Below are positions 1-9,931 of a stretch of DNA of 64,000 bases, piece after piece. A model generated the notes under the pieces. The model was not told the DNA's origin. It did not search any database and saw only the letters and a list, made by a program, of their open reading frames with translations. The position numbers were made by a program, and so were the translations under genes. Source of the DNA: Actinoallomurus purpureus (lineage in GTDB: Bacteria > Actinomycetota > Actinomycetes > Streptosporangiales > Streptosporangiaceae); the NCBI RefSeq assembly GCF_024055795.1, contig NZ_JAMXMY010000004.1, positions 62,001 through 126,000 on the forward strand, read 5' to 3'. Numbering within the stretch: position 1 is the first letter of the stretch; each line of letters begins with the position of its first letter.

Positions 1-1319
1 GGCACGCCGAGCATGTCGGGCAGCGAGATCGTCCGCGACAGCACCTGCTCGCGCTCGCCCGACAGGCGCAGCGGCGCGAGGCGGCGGGCGATCTGCTCGC
101 ACAGGGCCGGGTCCATGCGGTCCGCCACCGCGTCCTCGACAGAGCTGTGCAGGGCCGGGACACGACTCGTCAGCTCAAGCCCGCCCGCGCCGTCCAGGCG
201 TGCGCGCACGCCGACTCGCTCTGGCTCCTCCTTCTCCCGCTGGACCAGGCAGACCACCGTGATGCCGGTCTCCGGGCCGGCCTCGCCGATCAGGCGCTGG
301 ACCAGCGGCGTCCGCGCCCACGCCTCGTCCGGCCGGTACCCGTCGAACACGACCACGAGCCGGTGGCGGGGTCCGGTGTCGCGCAGGGAACTGAGCCGGG
401 TCGCGCGTTCCGCCCGCTGGTTCTGAAGCTTGGTGAGGTGGTCGTCGAGGTAGTCGGCGAGCCCGTCGAGGTCCTCCGCGACCAGCGGCACCACCCCGGC
501 CTCGGCCCCGCGCGCGTCCGGGTCGTGGGTGTGCGGCAGCCACTTGGCCCACTCCCAGCCGGGTGCGCCGTTCGCGCACACCGCCACCGACACGTCGTCC
601 GGCGCGTGCAACACCGCGAGTTGCGTGAGGAGGGCACGCGCCGCCGCCTGCGTCGCCTCCTCCGGCCCCAGCAGGCTCACCACACCGGACCGCGCGAGAT
701 CCACCCAGGCCGGCTGCCGGCCCACGGTCGCGTTGGCGGCGACGACCCTGGCGGCCGCGCGCTGGGACTGCTTGTCGTACTCGGCCATCGGATCGCTGCG
801 CCCGCTCTGACGGATCTGCAACGCGTGCGGGCCTCGCCCCACGCCGAGCCGCAGTTTCAGGAAGTCCTCGTCCGTCGGCCGCCGCTCCCACACCCGCCGG
901 CGGCCGACCGCGATCGCGAACAGCCGCTCCGGACTCGGGTGGGCGAACGCGCCCGCCACCCGCTGGGCACTCGCGACGGCGCGCGCCTGCCGCCGGATGT
1001 CGGCGAGATGCTCGTCGAACCGTTCACGCTGGCGGTCGCGGGTGCGGCGGTTCGCGTTGCGGAACTGCACGCGGACCGCCACTGTCACCCCGACCGACAC
1101 GATGACGAACGAGATGCCCAGGACGACCAGCCAGGGCTTGCCGTACGTCACCATGTAGGCCGCCATGCTGACGCTGCTCAGCAGCGGCAACAGGAGGTAG
1201 AGCCAGTTCGAGGCGTTGTTGTTCTGCGGCTTCTGTGGCGGCGCCCCCAGGGTGACTTTCTCTTCGGGGATCGCCGGCGGCATCGTACGCGCAGACCGGT
1301 GAAAGGCAGTCCTGCTCAT
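1..1319 (-). CDS. eccC: EccC, type VII secretion ATPase (5' part, cut by the window edge)
   Basis: About 439 residues of the N-terminal part are visible, read from the ATG at 1319 down to the left edge. The product begins with a short polar segment and then two closely spaced membrane helices (about residues 38-82, starting NWLYLLLPLLSSVSMAAYM). A cytosolic region with Arg-rich linkers follows, as in the membrane-anchored FtsK/SpoIIIE-type ATPase EccC of ESX systems. The Walker A modules would lie beyond the edge, so the call rests on the N-terminal architecture and on the neighbours EccD, an EccA-like ATPase and WXG100 proteins. The ATG overlaps the upstream gene's stop (ATGA, 1316-1319), which indicates translational coupling. 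In this family EccC recognises WXG100 substrates and powers their export. Confidence 0.85.
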   Translation of the reverse strand, partial: MSRTAFHRSARTMPPAIPEEKVTLGAPPQKPQNNNASNWLYLLLPLLSSVSMAAYMVTYGKPWLVVLGISFVIVSVGVTVAVRVQFRNANRRTRDRQRERFDEHLADIRRQARAVASAQRVAGAFAHPSPERLFAIAVGRRRVWERRPTDEDFLKLRLGVGRGPHALQIRQSGRSDPMAEYDKQSQRAAARVVAANATVGRQPAWVDLARSGVVSLLGPEEATQAAARALLTQLAVLHAPDDVSVAVCANGAPGWEWAKWLPHTHDPDARGAEAGVVPLVAEDLDGLADYLDDHLTKLQNQRAERATRLSSLRDTGPRHRLVVVFDGYRPDEAWARTPLVQRLIGEAGPETGITVVCLVQREKEEPERVGVRARLDGAGGLELTSRVPALHSSVEDAVADRMDPALCEQIARRLAPLRLSGEREQVLSRTISLPDMLGV

Positions 1320-3994
1320 GCGGCCCCTTGCGGCAGGTCTTCGGGGAGCACCTCGGTGAGGTCCTGTTTGCTGAGGGAGGTCAGCCCCGCCACGCGCTGC
1401 GCCTGCCGTTCGGTCATCCGCTGGAAGACCTGCCGGGCGGTGCGGCCGTTACCGAACCGCCCGCCCCGCGGGTAGGCCGCGAAGTAGTCCAGCAGGCGTT
1501 CACGCGTGTCGTCGGCCAGCCGGTAGTCGTGCTGCTCGGCGTGGTGTTCCACGATGCTGACGAGCTCCTCGGAAAGGTAGTCCTCGAATGTGAGGGTCCT
1601 GGTGAAACGTGAGGCCAGGCCGGGGTTGGAGTCGATGAACCGTTCCATGTCGCCCGGATAGCCGGCGGCGATCACGACGACCTCGTCGCGGTGGTCCTCC
1701 ATCAGCTTGACCAGCGTGGAGACCGCCTCCTGCCCGAAGTCGGTGCTCTGCCCGTGCGGGACCAGGGCATAGGCCTCGTCGATGAACAGCACGCCGCCGA
1801 GCGCGCGGCGGAAGATCGCCTGGGTCTTGGGCGCGGTGTGCCCGACGTACTCTCCGACCAGGTCGCCGCGGTCGGCCTCGACCAGATGGCCGCGTTCCAG
1901 CAGCCCCAGCGCGGCGAGGATCCGCCCGTACAGGCGGGCCACCGTGGTCTTTCCCGTACCCGGGTTCCCGGCGAAGACCAGGTGCCGCGACAGCGGTGGG
2001 GGCGAGAGGCCGAGCTCCTCACGTCGCTTGACCATCTGCATGAGGTCGGCGAGCGCGCTGACCTCCTGCTTGACCCGGTCCAGCCCGACGAGACGGTCGA
2101 GCTCGGCCAGCAGGTCCTCCAGGCTCTCCTTCGAGTCCTCCTCCGGCTCGTCCGGGGCCTCGGTCCGCGCGCTCCCGCCCGCCCACCTCGGCGCCTTTTC
2201 GCCCTGCGGCATGGAGCTGCCGGCCACGCCGCTGGTCCAGCAGTCCTCGAACACCGGCTCCGCGCCGTCGGCGAGCGTGAGGTCCTCGCCGGTGTCGCGG
2301 ACCACGCAGCGCCGCAGAGTCGGCGTCGCCTCCTCCCCCACGTAGATCGCCGGGAAGCCCGTCTCGGAGATGTCGCAGTCCTCGAACACCCCGGCGCTTC
2401 CCGGCGCGACGTACAGCCCGTTCTTGCCCGTACGCGCGATGGTGACGTTCCGGACCCGCGGCCGGGCACCGGTCCACACGATCAGGCCGCTGCCCTCGAT
2501 GTCGGTGATCCGCATGCCCTCGAACCAGGCTTCGCTGCGCTCGTCCAGGAAGACCCCGGCCGATCCGGTCTTCTCGATACGGCCTCCGGAGATCAGGACG
2601 CCGGTGTCCGCTCCGACCTCGATGGCGGTACGGGCGATGGCGGTGAACTCACAGTCGTCGAGGAGCGGCCGGTGCGTTGTGGCGATCTTGGCGCCGACGT
2701 CGACGTCGCTGACGTGGCAGCCGCGCAGCAGGGCGTCGCCGCCCTCGATGCTGAGCGCCGCCATCTGGATGTGTTCCACGGTGACGCCCTCGGCGCGCAG
2801 ACCGGCCTGCTGACGCACACGCAGGCCGTGCTCGGGCGTCTCGGACACGCGGCAGTCGCGCAGTGTGGCCTTTGCGCCGCCGTCGAGGTGGACGGCGGTG
2901 AACGCCGTGCGGGACACCTCACAGTCGGTCAGCGTCAGGGTGCCGGCACCGCTGCAGTGCACGCCGTTGGCGGCCGTGCGGGTCAGCACCGTACGCCGGG
3001 CGTGGACGTCCGCCGAGTCCGCGATGACCAGCGCCGTTCCGGTCCCGTCGACGAGGCGGACGTCCTCGAGATCCATGCGGCAGTTCCCCGAGACGAGCAC
3101 ACCGGTGCCCTTGACCTCGCGGACATGGCAGTCCTTCAGCAAGACGCCGGAGTCGCCGTGGGCGGACACTCCGTCGCCGGTACGGGTGATCTCGCACTGC
3201 TCCAGCCGGACCCTGCGCTCCTCCCGCCCGGCGTCGGCGGACCCGTCCCCGTCGGTCGTCTCGTCCTCGCGGGCGCGGTCGCCGGCCCACTGTGCCGAGC
3301 CTTCGATCCGTACTCCCTCGGCGCCTGTGTCGCGCAGCCGGCACCGGCGCAGGCGCGGGTGCGCGGGGGCCTCGATCGAGACGGCGGCGTCACCGGTCCG
3401 GCTGATCTCACAGTCGTCGAACACGCCGCCGCCGGTGCCGGCGACGCGCAGGCCGCTGCCCTGCACGTCGTCCACCGTGGTGCGGGCGCAGTCGGCGCGC
3501 GCCGCGTCGTCCAGGCGCATGCCGTCACCGTCCACCGAGCGCACGGTGCAGTCCTCGATCACGGCCCGGCTAGTGCCGGTCAGGTAGACCCCGGCGTACA
3601 CCGCGTCGTGGATGTCGCATCCGCGCAGCACGCATTCGGCGTCCGCCGTGATCTCGACGCGGCCGCGGGCGATCTCGCACCGCTCCAGCACCGGCGCACC
3701 GCCCTTGATCAGAACGGCGGTCTCCTTCGGGGAGGCGGCCTCGATCGTGATGTCCCGGACGGTCGCGGCGCATCCGTGCAGCATGAGGGCGGACCGCTGC
3801 GGGGCCACGATGCGCACCGTGCCCGGCCCCTTCGCCGCGACGACCGTCACGTCCCGGTCGAGGACCACCGACTCCTGGTAGACCCCCGGCTGTACCGACA
3901 CCGTCGCGCCGTCGTCGGCCGCGCGCACGGCGGCGCCGATCGTACGGTGAGCGCCCCAGCCGTTCGGAGAGACACGCTGCCAGGCCGGTTTCAC
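1316..3994 (-). CDS. Right-handed beta-helix repeat protein fused to an EccA/CbbX-like AAA+ ATPase
   Basis: The first ~600 residues are a run of short repeats of the type 'LxxCxIxxTGxxGVxVxGxAxxxLxDCxV', typical of right-handed parallel beta-helix (pectate-lyase-like) proteins. After an acidic linker comes an AAA+ domain with Walker A GNPGTGKTT (near residue 674), Walker B GGVLFIDEAYAL (near 731) and an arginine-bearing SNPGLASRFTRTLTF segment (near 785), matching the CbbX/SpoVK/EccA group. EccA-type ATPases are cytosolic partners of ESX secretion; the helix may hold a substrate or a partner. I prefer the GTG at 3994 because it lies one base after the EccD stop; a GTG at 4045 is also in frame and would overlap eccD by 50 bp. 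The stop overlaps the EccC start. Confidence 0.85.
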   Translation of the reverse strand: MKPAWQRVSPNGWGAHRTIGAAVRAADDGATVSVQPGVYQESVVLDRDVTVVAAKGPGTVRIVAPQRSALMLHGCAATVRDITIEAASPKETAVLIKGGAPVLERCEIARGRVEITADAECVLRGCDIHDAVYAGVYLTGTSRAVIEDCTVRSVDGDGMRLDDAARADCARTTVDDVQGSGLRVAGTGGGVFDDCEISRTGDAAVSIEAPAHPRLRRCRLRDTGAEGVRIEGSAQWAGDRAREDETTDGDGSADAGREERRVRLEQCEITRTGDGVSAHGDSGVLLKDCHVREVKGTGVLVSGNCRMDLEDVRLVDGTGTALVIADSADVHARRTVLTRTAANGVHCSGAGTLTLTDCEVSRTAFTAVHLDGGAKATLRDCRVSETPEHGLRVRQQAGLRAEGVTVEHIQMAALSIEGGDALLRGCHVSDVDVGAKIATTHRPLLDDCEFTAIARTAIEVGADTGVLISGGRIEKTGSAGVFLDERSEAWFEGMRITDIEGSGLIVWTGARPRVRNVTIARTGKNGLYVAPGSAGVFEDCDISETGFPAIYVGEEATPTLRRCVVRDTGEDLTLADGAEPVFEDCWTSGVAGSSMPQGEKAPRWAGGSARTEAPDEPEEDSKESLEDLLAELDRLVGLDRVKQEVSALADLMQMVKRREELGLSPPPLSRHLVFAGNPGTGKTTVARLYGRILAALGLLERGHLVEADRGDLVGEYVGHTAPKTQAIFRRALGGVLFIDEAYALVPHGQSTDFGQEAVSTLVKLMEDHRDEVVVIAAGYPGDMERFIDSNPGLASRFTRTLTFEDYLSEELVSIVEHHAEQHDYRLADDTRERLLDYFAAYPRGGRFGNGRTARQVFQRMTERQAQRVAGLTSLSKQDLTEVLPEDLPQGAA

Positions 3995-3995
3995 G

Positions 3996-5342
3996 TCAGA
4001 TTCGTCCGCCGAGGTGCGCGAGGTCGCCGAACACCCCGAAGACACCCGCGGCGAGTGGCACGGAGAGCGCGACCATCACGATGCCCAGCGTCCCCAACCA
4101 GGACGGACGCTCCTCCGGGATCTCGGCGGGCGCCCTCCGGCCCGCCAGACCGCATCCGACGCCGAGGACGGCGGCGCCGAGGCCGCACACGATCAGGGCC
4201 ACCGGCGTCGAGGCGAGGTGGATCAGATGGACGGGCGCGCGCAGGGCGACGGCGGCGACACCGGCGAATCCGGCGGCGAGACGGGACATGACGGCCACCG
4301 GGACCTCGCTCTCACCGGCCTGGGCCAGCAGGGCGAGGCTGACGCACGCCGCCAGCGCGACGGCGAACGGGTCGCTCGAATCCGCCACGACCAGCAGGCA
4401 GGCGGCGACGACCAGCGACAGGATCAGCACCAGCGTGATCAGAGCGCCACGGCCACGCCGCAGGACCAAGGCGATCTCCCCCGCCGGGTCGGCCGGCGTG
4501 TCCTTCTTCCCGCGTACCGGAGCCAGCGTGGCCAGGCGCCCGGCGACTGCGGGCGCGGCGCTCAGCGCGATGAGCGCGACCACGCCCGTGACCGACGCGG
4601 ACTCGACGAAAGTCGCATGCGCCACAGCGAGGAGGATCGCGACCGGCAACGCGATCGCCGCGACCACCAGCAGCAGCAGCGTGGACACGTCCGGCACCGC
4701 GAGCGCTGCCGCCAGCGCGCCGATGAAGGCCCCGGCCATGATCCCGGCACCGGCGGTGTTCACGGAAGCGGGCAGCGCGTAGCCGGCGAGGGCGAACAGC
4801 GGGCACGCGGCCATCGCGACCGCCGCCCGCAGCGGCGCGGGCATCGCCCAGTCGCGGCGGACGGCCGTCCCGCCGAGCAGTGCCACACCGGATCCCATGA
4901 GGATGGAGATGATGGTCGCCGGGCTGTTGGGCGAGGTCAGCGTCAGCAGCGCGACGGCACCGACCATCACGGCCAGGCCGATACCGATGGTCGTGAGGAC
5001 GCGATGACGCGTGTTCCACCGATCCCACCCGCCGCGGACCTCTTCGGCCAGATCCTCCAGGTCGGTGACGACCGGCTCATCCGTCTCACCGTCGACGACG
5101 TCGCGCAGGTACAGCGTCGCGCCGTCCACGACCTCTGCCTCGAGCAGCGACACACCCAGCGGGAACGGTCTGGCGCCCGGCAGCGCGAGCGACCACGACG
5201 CCGGGAAGGTCTCATCGGTCTCCTGGCCGCACAGCCGTGTCAGCTCAGGCACGTACTCCGCGATCGGAGCGTGGGCCGGCACGGCGAGGTCGACACGGCG
5301 CCGCCTGCCGACCACGGTGATCCGGCACCGTTCATCATCCAC
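3996..5342 (-). CDS. eccD: EccD, type VII secretion integral membrane protein
   Basis: The product has 448 residues. A ubiquitin/YukD-like N-terminal domain (about residues 6-85, starting DDERCRITVVGRRRRVDLAV) is followed by about 11 hydrophobic segments between residues 115 and 448. This is the standard EccD layout and a normal length, if slightly short. EccD forms the membrane channel scaffold of the ESX core complex. Translation starts at a GTG preceded by AGGA at good spacing. It lies 43 bp downstream of the WXG100 gene ending at 5386 and is followed almost without gap by the beta-helix/AAA+ gene, so all are probably one operon running from about 6.1 kb towards the left edge. Confidence 0.88.
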   Translation of the reverse strand: MDDERCRITVVGRRRRVDLAVPAHAPIAEYVPELTRLCGQETDETFPASWSLALPGARPFPLGVSLLEAEVVDGATLYLRDVVDGETDEPVVTDLEDLAEEVRGGWDRWNTRHRVLTTIGIGLAVMVGAVALLTLTSPNSPATIISILMGSGVALLGGTAVRRDWAMPAPLRAAVAMAACPLFALAGYALPASVNTAGAGIMAGAFIGALAAALAVPDVSTLLLLVVAAIALPVAILLAVAHATFVESASVTGVVALIALSAAPAVAGRLATLAPVRGKKDTPADPAGEIALVLRRGRGALITLVLILSLVVAACLLVVADSSDPFAVALAACVSLALLAQAGESEVPVAVMSRLAAGFAGVAAVALRAPVHLIHLASTPVALIVCGLGAAVLGVGCGLAGRRAPAEIPEERPSWLGTLGIVMVALSVPLAAGVFGVFGDLAHLGGRI

Positions 5343-5385
5343 GTCGGATTCCTCGCATCGGTACTGGCAGGAGGTACGGACCGGG

Positions 5386-5703
5386 TCAGTGCTGCCAGGT
5401 CTTGATGTTGGACCACTCGGCGTCGGAGTAGTTGCCCCAGTTGACGTTCATCGCGTGGGCGATCCGGCCGAGCACGCCGTCCGGGCCGAACAGGCCCTCG
5501 GCGGCGACGTTCCACTCATGCTGCATGTCCTGGTAGTAGGTGGACGCCATGCTGTTCCACGTGTCCACCAGTGGCGCGAGCTGCGCCTTCAGCCGCGACA
5601 GGTCGTCGGCGCAGATGGTCGCCTGGGAGTTCAACCACGCTCCGGCGCCTTCAAGGCCCTCGCCGACGAGGATCTTGCTGCCGTCGATGTTCGTGTTCGC
5701 CAT
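5386..5703 (-). CDS. WXG100-family (ESAT-6-like) secreted protein
   Basis: This 105-residue protein has the size and helical-hairpin character of WXG100 substrates. The turn is marked by DTWNSMASTYY (a W-x-S variant of the WXG motif near residue 48). The C-terminal helix carries WNVAAEGLFG and WGNYSDAEW. An SD-like GAGAGGAC precedes the ATG at 5703. It sits between the second WXG100 gene (5724-6101) and eccD, the usual place for the EsxA/EsxB pair, and it would be exported as a heterodimer by the EccC/EccD machinery encoded just downstream. Confidence 0.85.
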   Translation of the reverse strand: MANTNIDGSKILVGEGLEGAGAWLNSQATICADDLSRLKAQLAPLVDTWNSMASTYYQDMQHEWNVAAEGLFGPDGVLGRIAHAMNVNWGNYSDAEWSNIKTWQH

Positions 5704-5723
5704 GAGAAACGTCCTCTCGTTGA

Positions 5724-6101
5724 CTAGGCGAGGTTCGCTGCGCCCATGGTCTGGCTTCCGGCGGGAAGGGACGCGTCGAGCGACTGAAGGTTGTTGATGT
5801 TGGTCTGCTCGGAGTCGACGTAGTTGACGTAGGTGCCTTGCAAGCCGGAGGCGATGTCGGTGAGGCTGTCGTGCAGCATCTTGGCGTAGATGTCGTACTC
5901 GGCCATCAGTGTTTGAAAGGTGCTGTACGCGACGCCCTGCCACGACGCTTCCAGGTTGACGACGTACGACTTGATACTTGCCAGGATGCCGTCGATCTCC
6001 GTCGCGGTGTTGGTGGTACTCGTCACGGCATTGGACAGATACTCGGGCGTGACCTGGTAGGTCACGCCCCCCACGGTCGTCGTGCCGCCATTCGCAGCCA
6101 T
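5724..6101 (-). CDS. WXG100-family (CFP-10-like) secreted protein, EsxB-type partner
   Basis: The protein has 125 residues with a canonical WQG turn (LEASWQGVAYSTFQTLM, near residue 54) between two amphipathic helices. A flexible C-terminal tail (SLPAGSQTMGAANLA) follows. The ATG at 6101 is preceded by AAAGG. It is the first gene of the ESX operon seen here and lies 20 bp upstream of its likely partner. The N-terminal extension (MAANGGTTTVGGVTYQVTP) is a little longer than in the classical 100-residue members. Confidence 0.87.
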   Translation of the reverse strand: MAANGGTTTVGGVTYQVTPEYLSNAVTSTTNTATEIDGILASIKSYVVNLEASWQGVAYSTFQTLMAEYDIYAKMLHDSLTDIASGLQGTYVNYVDSEQTNINNLQSLDASLPAGSQTMGAANLA

Positions 6102-7928
<1,827 letters not shown>

Positions 7929-7944
7929 CCCGGAACAGCTTCGG

Positions 7945-7981
7945 ACGCCGGTCCGTCCCCGCCGGGTGGACCGGCGTTTCT
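7945..7981 (+). terminator. Rho-independent terminator after ilvC
   Basis: A perfect 10-bp stem ACGCCGGTCC (7945-7954) / GGACCGGCGT (7968-7977), with a 13-nt loop, is followed by TTTCTC. It lies 17 bp after the ilvC stop and before the convergent regulator gene ending at 8016. Confidence 0.8.
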
Positions 7982-8015
7982 CGTCGGCGGGCTCGCACTG
8001 GATCGCGTCCAGGTC

Positions 8016-8897
8016 CTACGCGCGAAGACGCGTGTTCTGGCCCCTCTTCCGGTACTGCGTCGGCGTGAGACCGAAGCGCTGCCGGAATGCCCGCGAGAAA
8101 TGGGCTGCGTCGGAGAACTGCCATCTCGCCGCGAGATAGGCGATGGTGACCGAGGAATCCTGGGTGCTCATCTCGATCCGAGCGTGGTCCAATCTCTGCC
8201 GGCGCACGTAGGCCATTACGGATTCGTCCGATTCAGCAAAGGTCCGGTGCAGGGTACGTAGCGACACACCCAGGTCCTTGGCGATGGTGTTGGGATCCAG
8301 GGACGGATCGCGGAGATTTCGGTCGATGTACCGTTCGGCACGGCTACGCATATGTGATGAACGCGCCTCGGACGAAAGCTCGGCATCGAGGATTCCTCTG
8401 ATGAGGTGGAGAGTAGCGTTCCGGGCTCTCTTCGCAGCCTTGCACGTCAACGTGCCGGCGGTCTCGCCGAGCGCGTCGAGCTGGGCGAGCAGCAAGCGGG
8501 CCTCCGGCGAGGACGACTCCACCGCCACGAAAGGGATGAGCCGCTCGTGGGAAACCTCGGACAACGCCTGCTTGGGGAAGATCAGAATACGCGAGGTCGT
8601 CTCCTCACCCGATGAATATCTCCAGTCGTTCCCGAAATCACGAATGCTGACCATCCCCGGGCCGATCACCACGTCATTTTCCGCGTCGGTGATATGAACG
8701 GAGCCGGCGGTCACCTGGAACACGGCCATGAAATCGGCCCACCCGCCTTCGAGCGACGGGCGGGAGAAGTGCGCGCTGTGCGCACCGCTGACCCTCCTGA
8801 CGATCAGCAGGTCATCGAGGCTCTGCCATGTCACCTGTTCCCGGTAGTCCGCCACGGCGGGCACGGCCATCTCCGGCGAGGCGGCCGGCAATCCCAT
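8016..8897 (-). CDS. AraC-family transcriptional regulator
   Basis: The product has about 293 residues. The N-terminal half fits the AraC 'binding-like' sensor domain (FMAVFQVTAGSVHITDAEND and neighbouring beta strands). The C-terminal ~100 residues form the double helix-turn-helix: IAKDLGVSLRTLHRTFAES is helix-turn-helix 1, and FSDAAHFSRAFRQRFGLTP is the signature of helix-turn-helix 2. The ATG at 8897 is chosen because AAAAAGGA sits nine bases upstream; 87 further in-frame bases upstream have no SD. It converges on ilvC and faces a ~1 kb region with an inverted repeat just upstream (8946-8975), possibly its own operator. The target genes are not evident. Confidence 0.88.
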   Translation of the reverse strand: MGLPAASPEMAVPAVADYREQVTWQSLDDLLIVRRVSGAHSAHFSRPSLEGGWADFMAVFQVTAGSVHITDAENDVVIGPGMVSIRDFGNDWRYSSGEETTSRILIFPKQALSEVSHERLIPFVAVESSSPEARLLLAQLDALGETAGTLTCKAAKRARNATLHLIRGILDAELSSEARSSHMRSRAERYIDRNLRDPSLDPNTIAKDLGVSLRTLHRTFAESDESVMAYVRRQRLDHARIEMSTQDSSVTIAYLAARWQFSDAAHFSRAFRQRFGLTPTQYRKRGQNTRLRA

Positions 8898-8945
8898 GTG
8901 CGAAGATCCTTTTTGCCACAGGCGCTGAAGCAGTTTATCGCGCAG

Positions 8946-8975
8946 TGGCATATCCTGCGGTATCGCGATATGCCA
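8946..8975. promoter_or_regulatory. Inverted repeat upstream of the AraC-family gene (candidate operator)
   Basis: Perfect 9-bp arms TGGCATATC (8946-8954) and GATATGCCA (8967-8975) flank a 12-bp spacer, 49 bp upstream of the regulator's ATG. The position and symmetry suit a dimer-binding operator for autoregulation. There is no direct evidence of function. Confidence 0.45.
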
Positions 8976-9631
8976 TGTAACCACCTTGGACAGGTTTCCT
9001 TTCTATCTCGACCGCCTGGCTTTTCGTGCGCCAAGTCAGCGATCGTCGCCTCAACCGGAAGCGTCGGATCAAGTCGAAACAACAGTCGGGCCAAGGGGGA
9101 ACTATCCATGGTGATGACGACCGAGTGACCTGTTTGGACCGTGGACCATACATCACCGCAAGGTCACTGCCGTCGCTCGGCTCGCTAACGGTCGCAGCCG
9201 GTGGTCGGTCAATACCGTAAATGACCTTACGCCGACCGATCCGGGGCGAAGCTAGAAGATCCCTGCCATTATCTTGCATGGGGATGCCAATCCCACGCGG
9301 ACGCCGACCGGTAACGGGTTACCAGCCTTTTCATCCTTACCCGATGACACTCCTTGCGAGCAACACCGAGACCCCGAACTCATGCCGGCGCACACCGACG
9401 CCACTCGTCAGGCTCGGCCGGTGTATCGACGCCGTCCACGCATGGTTCGTCGCACGGAAAAGGACATCGATGAAGTATGAGGGAGCTGTTAAGAAGCCAT
9501 GATCAAAACATGGCCCCACCGACGGCCCCCCGGGCGGCCTCGAAGCCGAACACCGCATCCGGCCTCCTCCTCGCCTATGCCCCATAACGGCAGCCGGTTC
9601 CGCATCGGTCGGATCGAGCGTAGATACGCGG
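8976..9631. other. Non-coding stretch
   Basis: About 650 bp with lower GC than the flanking genes. Short open frames exist on both strands, but none shows a recognisable domain, a good ribosome site or a high-GC codon pattern. I see no RNA gene in it. Confidence 0.4.
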
Positions 9632-9931
9632 GATGGACGAAGACTGGATAGGCGCTTCCACCGACGACGGCGGCCAACGACGTGCGTTCAGTCGTCGTTC
9701 ACTGGGCCGGTATCGCCACAGCCCGGACCCGCGCTGTCGCCAACGCCCGAGCCGCGTGGCCGCTTACGCGCGGATCGACAAGGAGTTCACTGCACGGTGA
9801 TGGACCTCACTCGCGGACGCCCTGGCCGACTCCGGAATCGGAATCCGGGCGCTCGCCCGCGAGCTCGCCACCAACACTCACAGCCTCCGCGCCTGGGATC
9901 AGCGCCGCCGCACCCGGCCTCCCCGAAGCTG
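9632..9931 (+). pseudogene. Degenerate helix-turn-helix protein fragment
   Basis: Reading from an ATG at 9632 gives about 55 codons ending ...VAAYARIDKEFTAR and a TGA. The same frame then continues WTSLADALADSGIGIRALAR followed by ELATNTHSLRAWDQRRR. That looks like a helix-turn-helix (homeodomain-like/XRE-like) segment interrupted by the stop. Another frame just upstream (GIATARTRAVANARAA) looks like a frameshifted continuation. It ends inside the 3' end of the antisense giant gene. I read it as the remains of a regulator or mobile-element protein; the family is not certain. Confidence 0.3.

Noticed and set aside
1691-4291. An 866-codon open frame on the plus strand opposite the beta-helix/AAA+ gene
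   Set aside because: The antisense product is low-complexity (Gln/His/Arg-rich), while the minus strand has clear Walker motifs.
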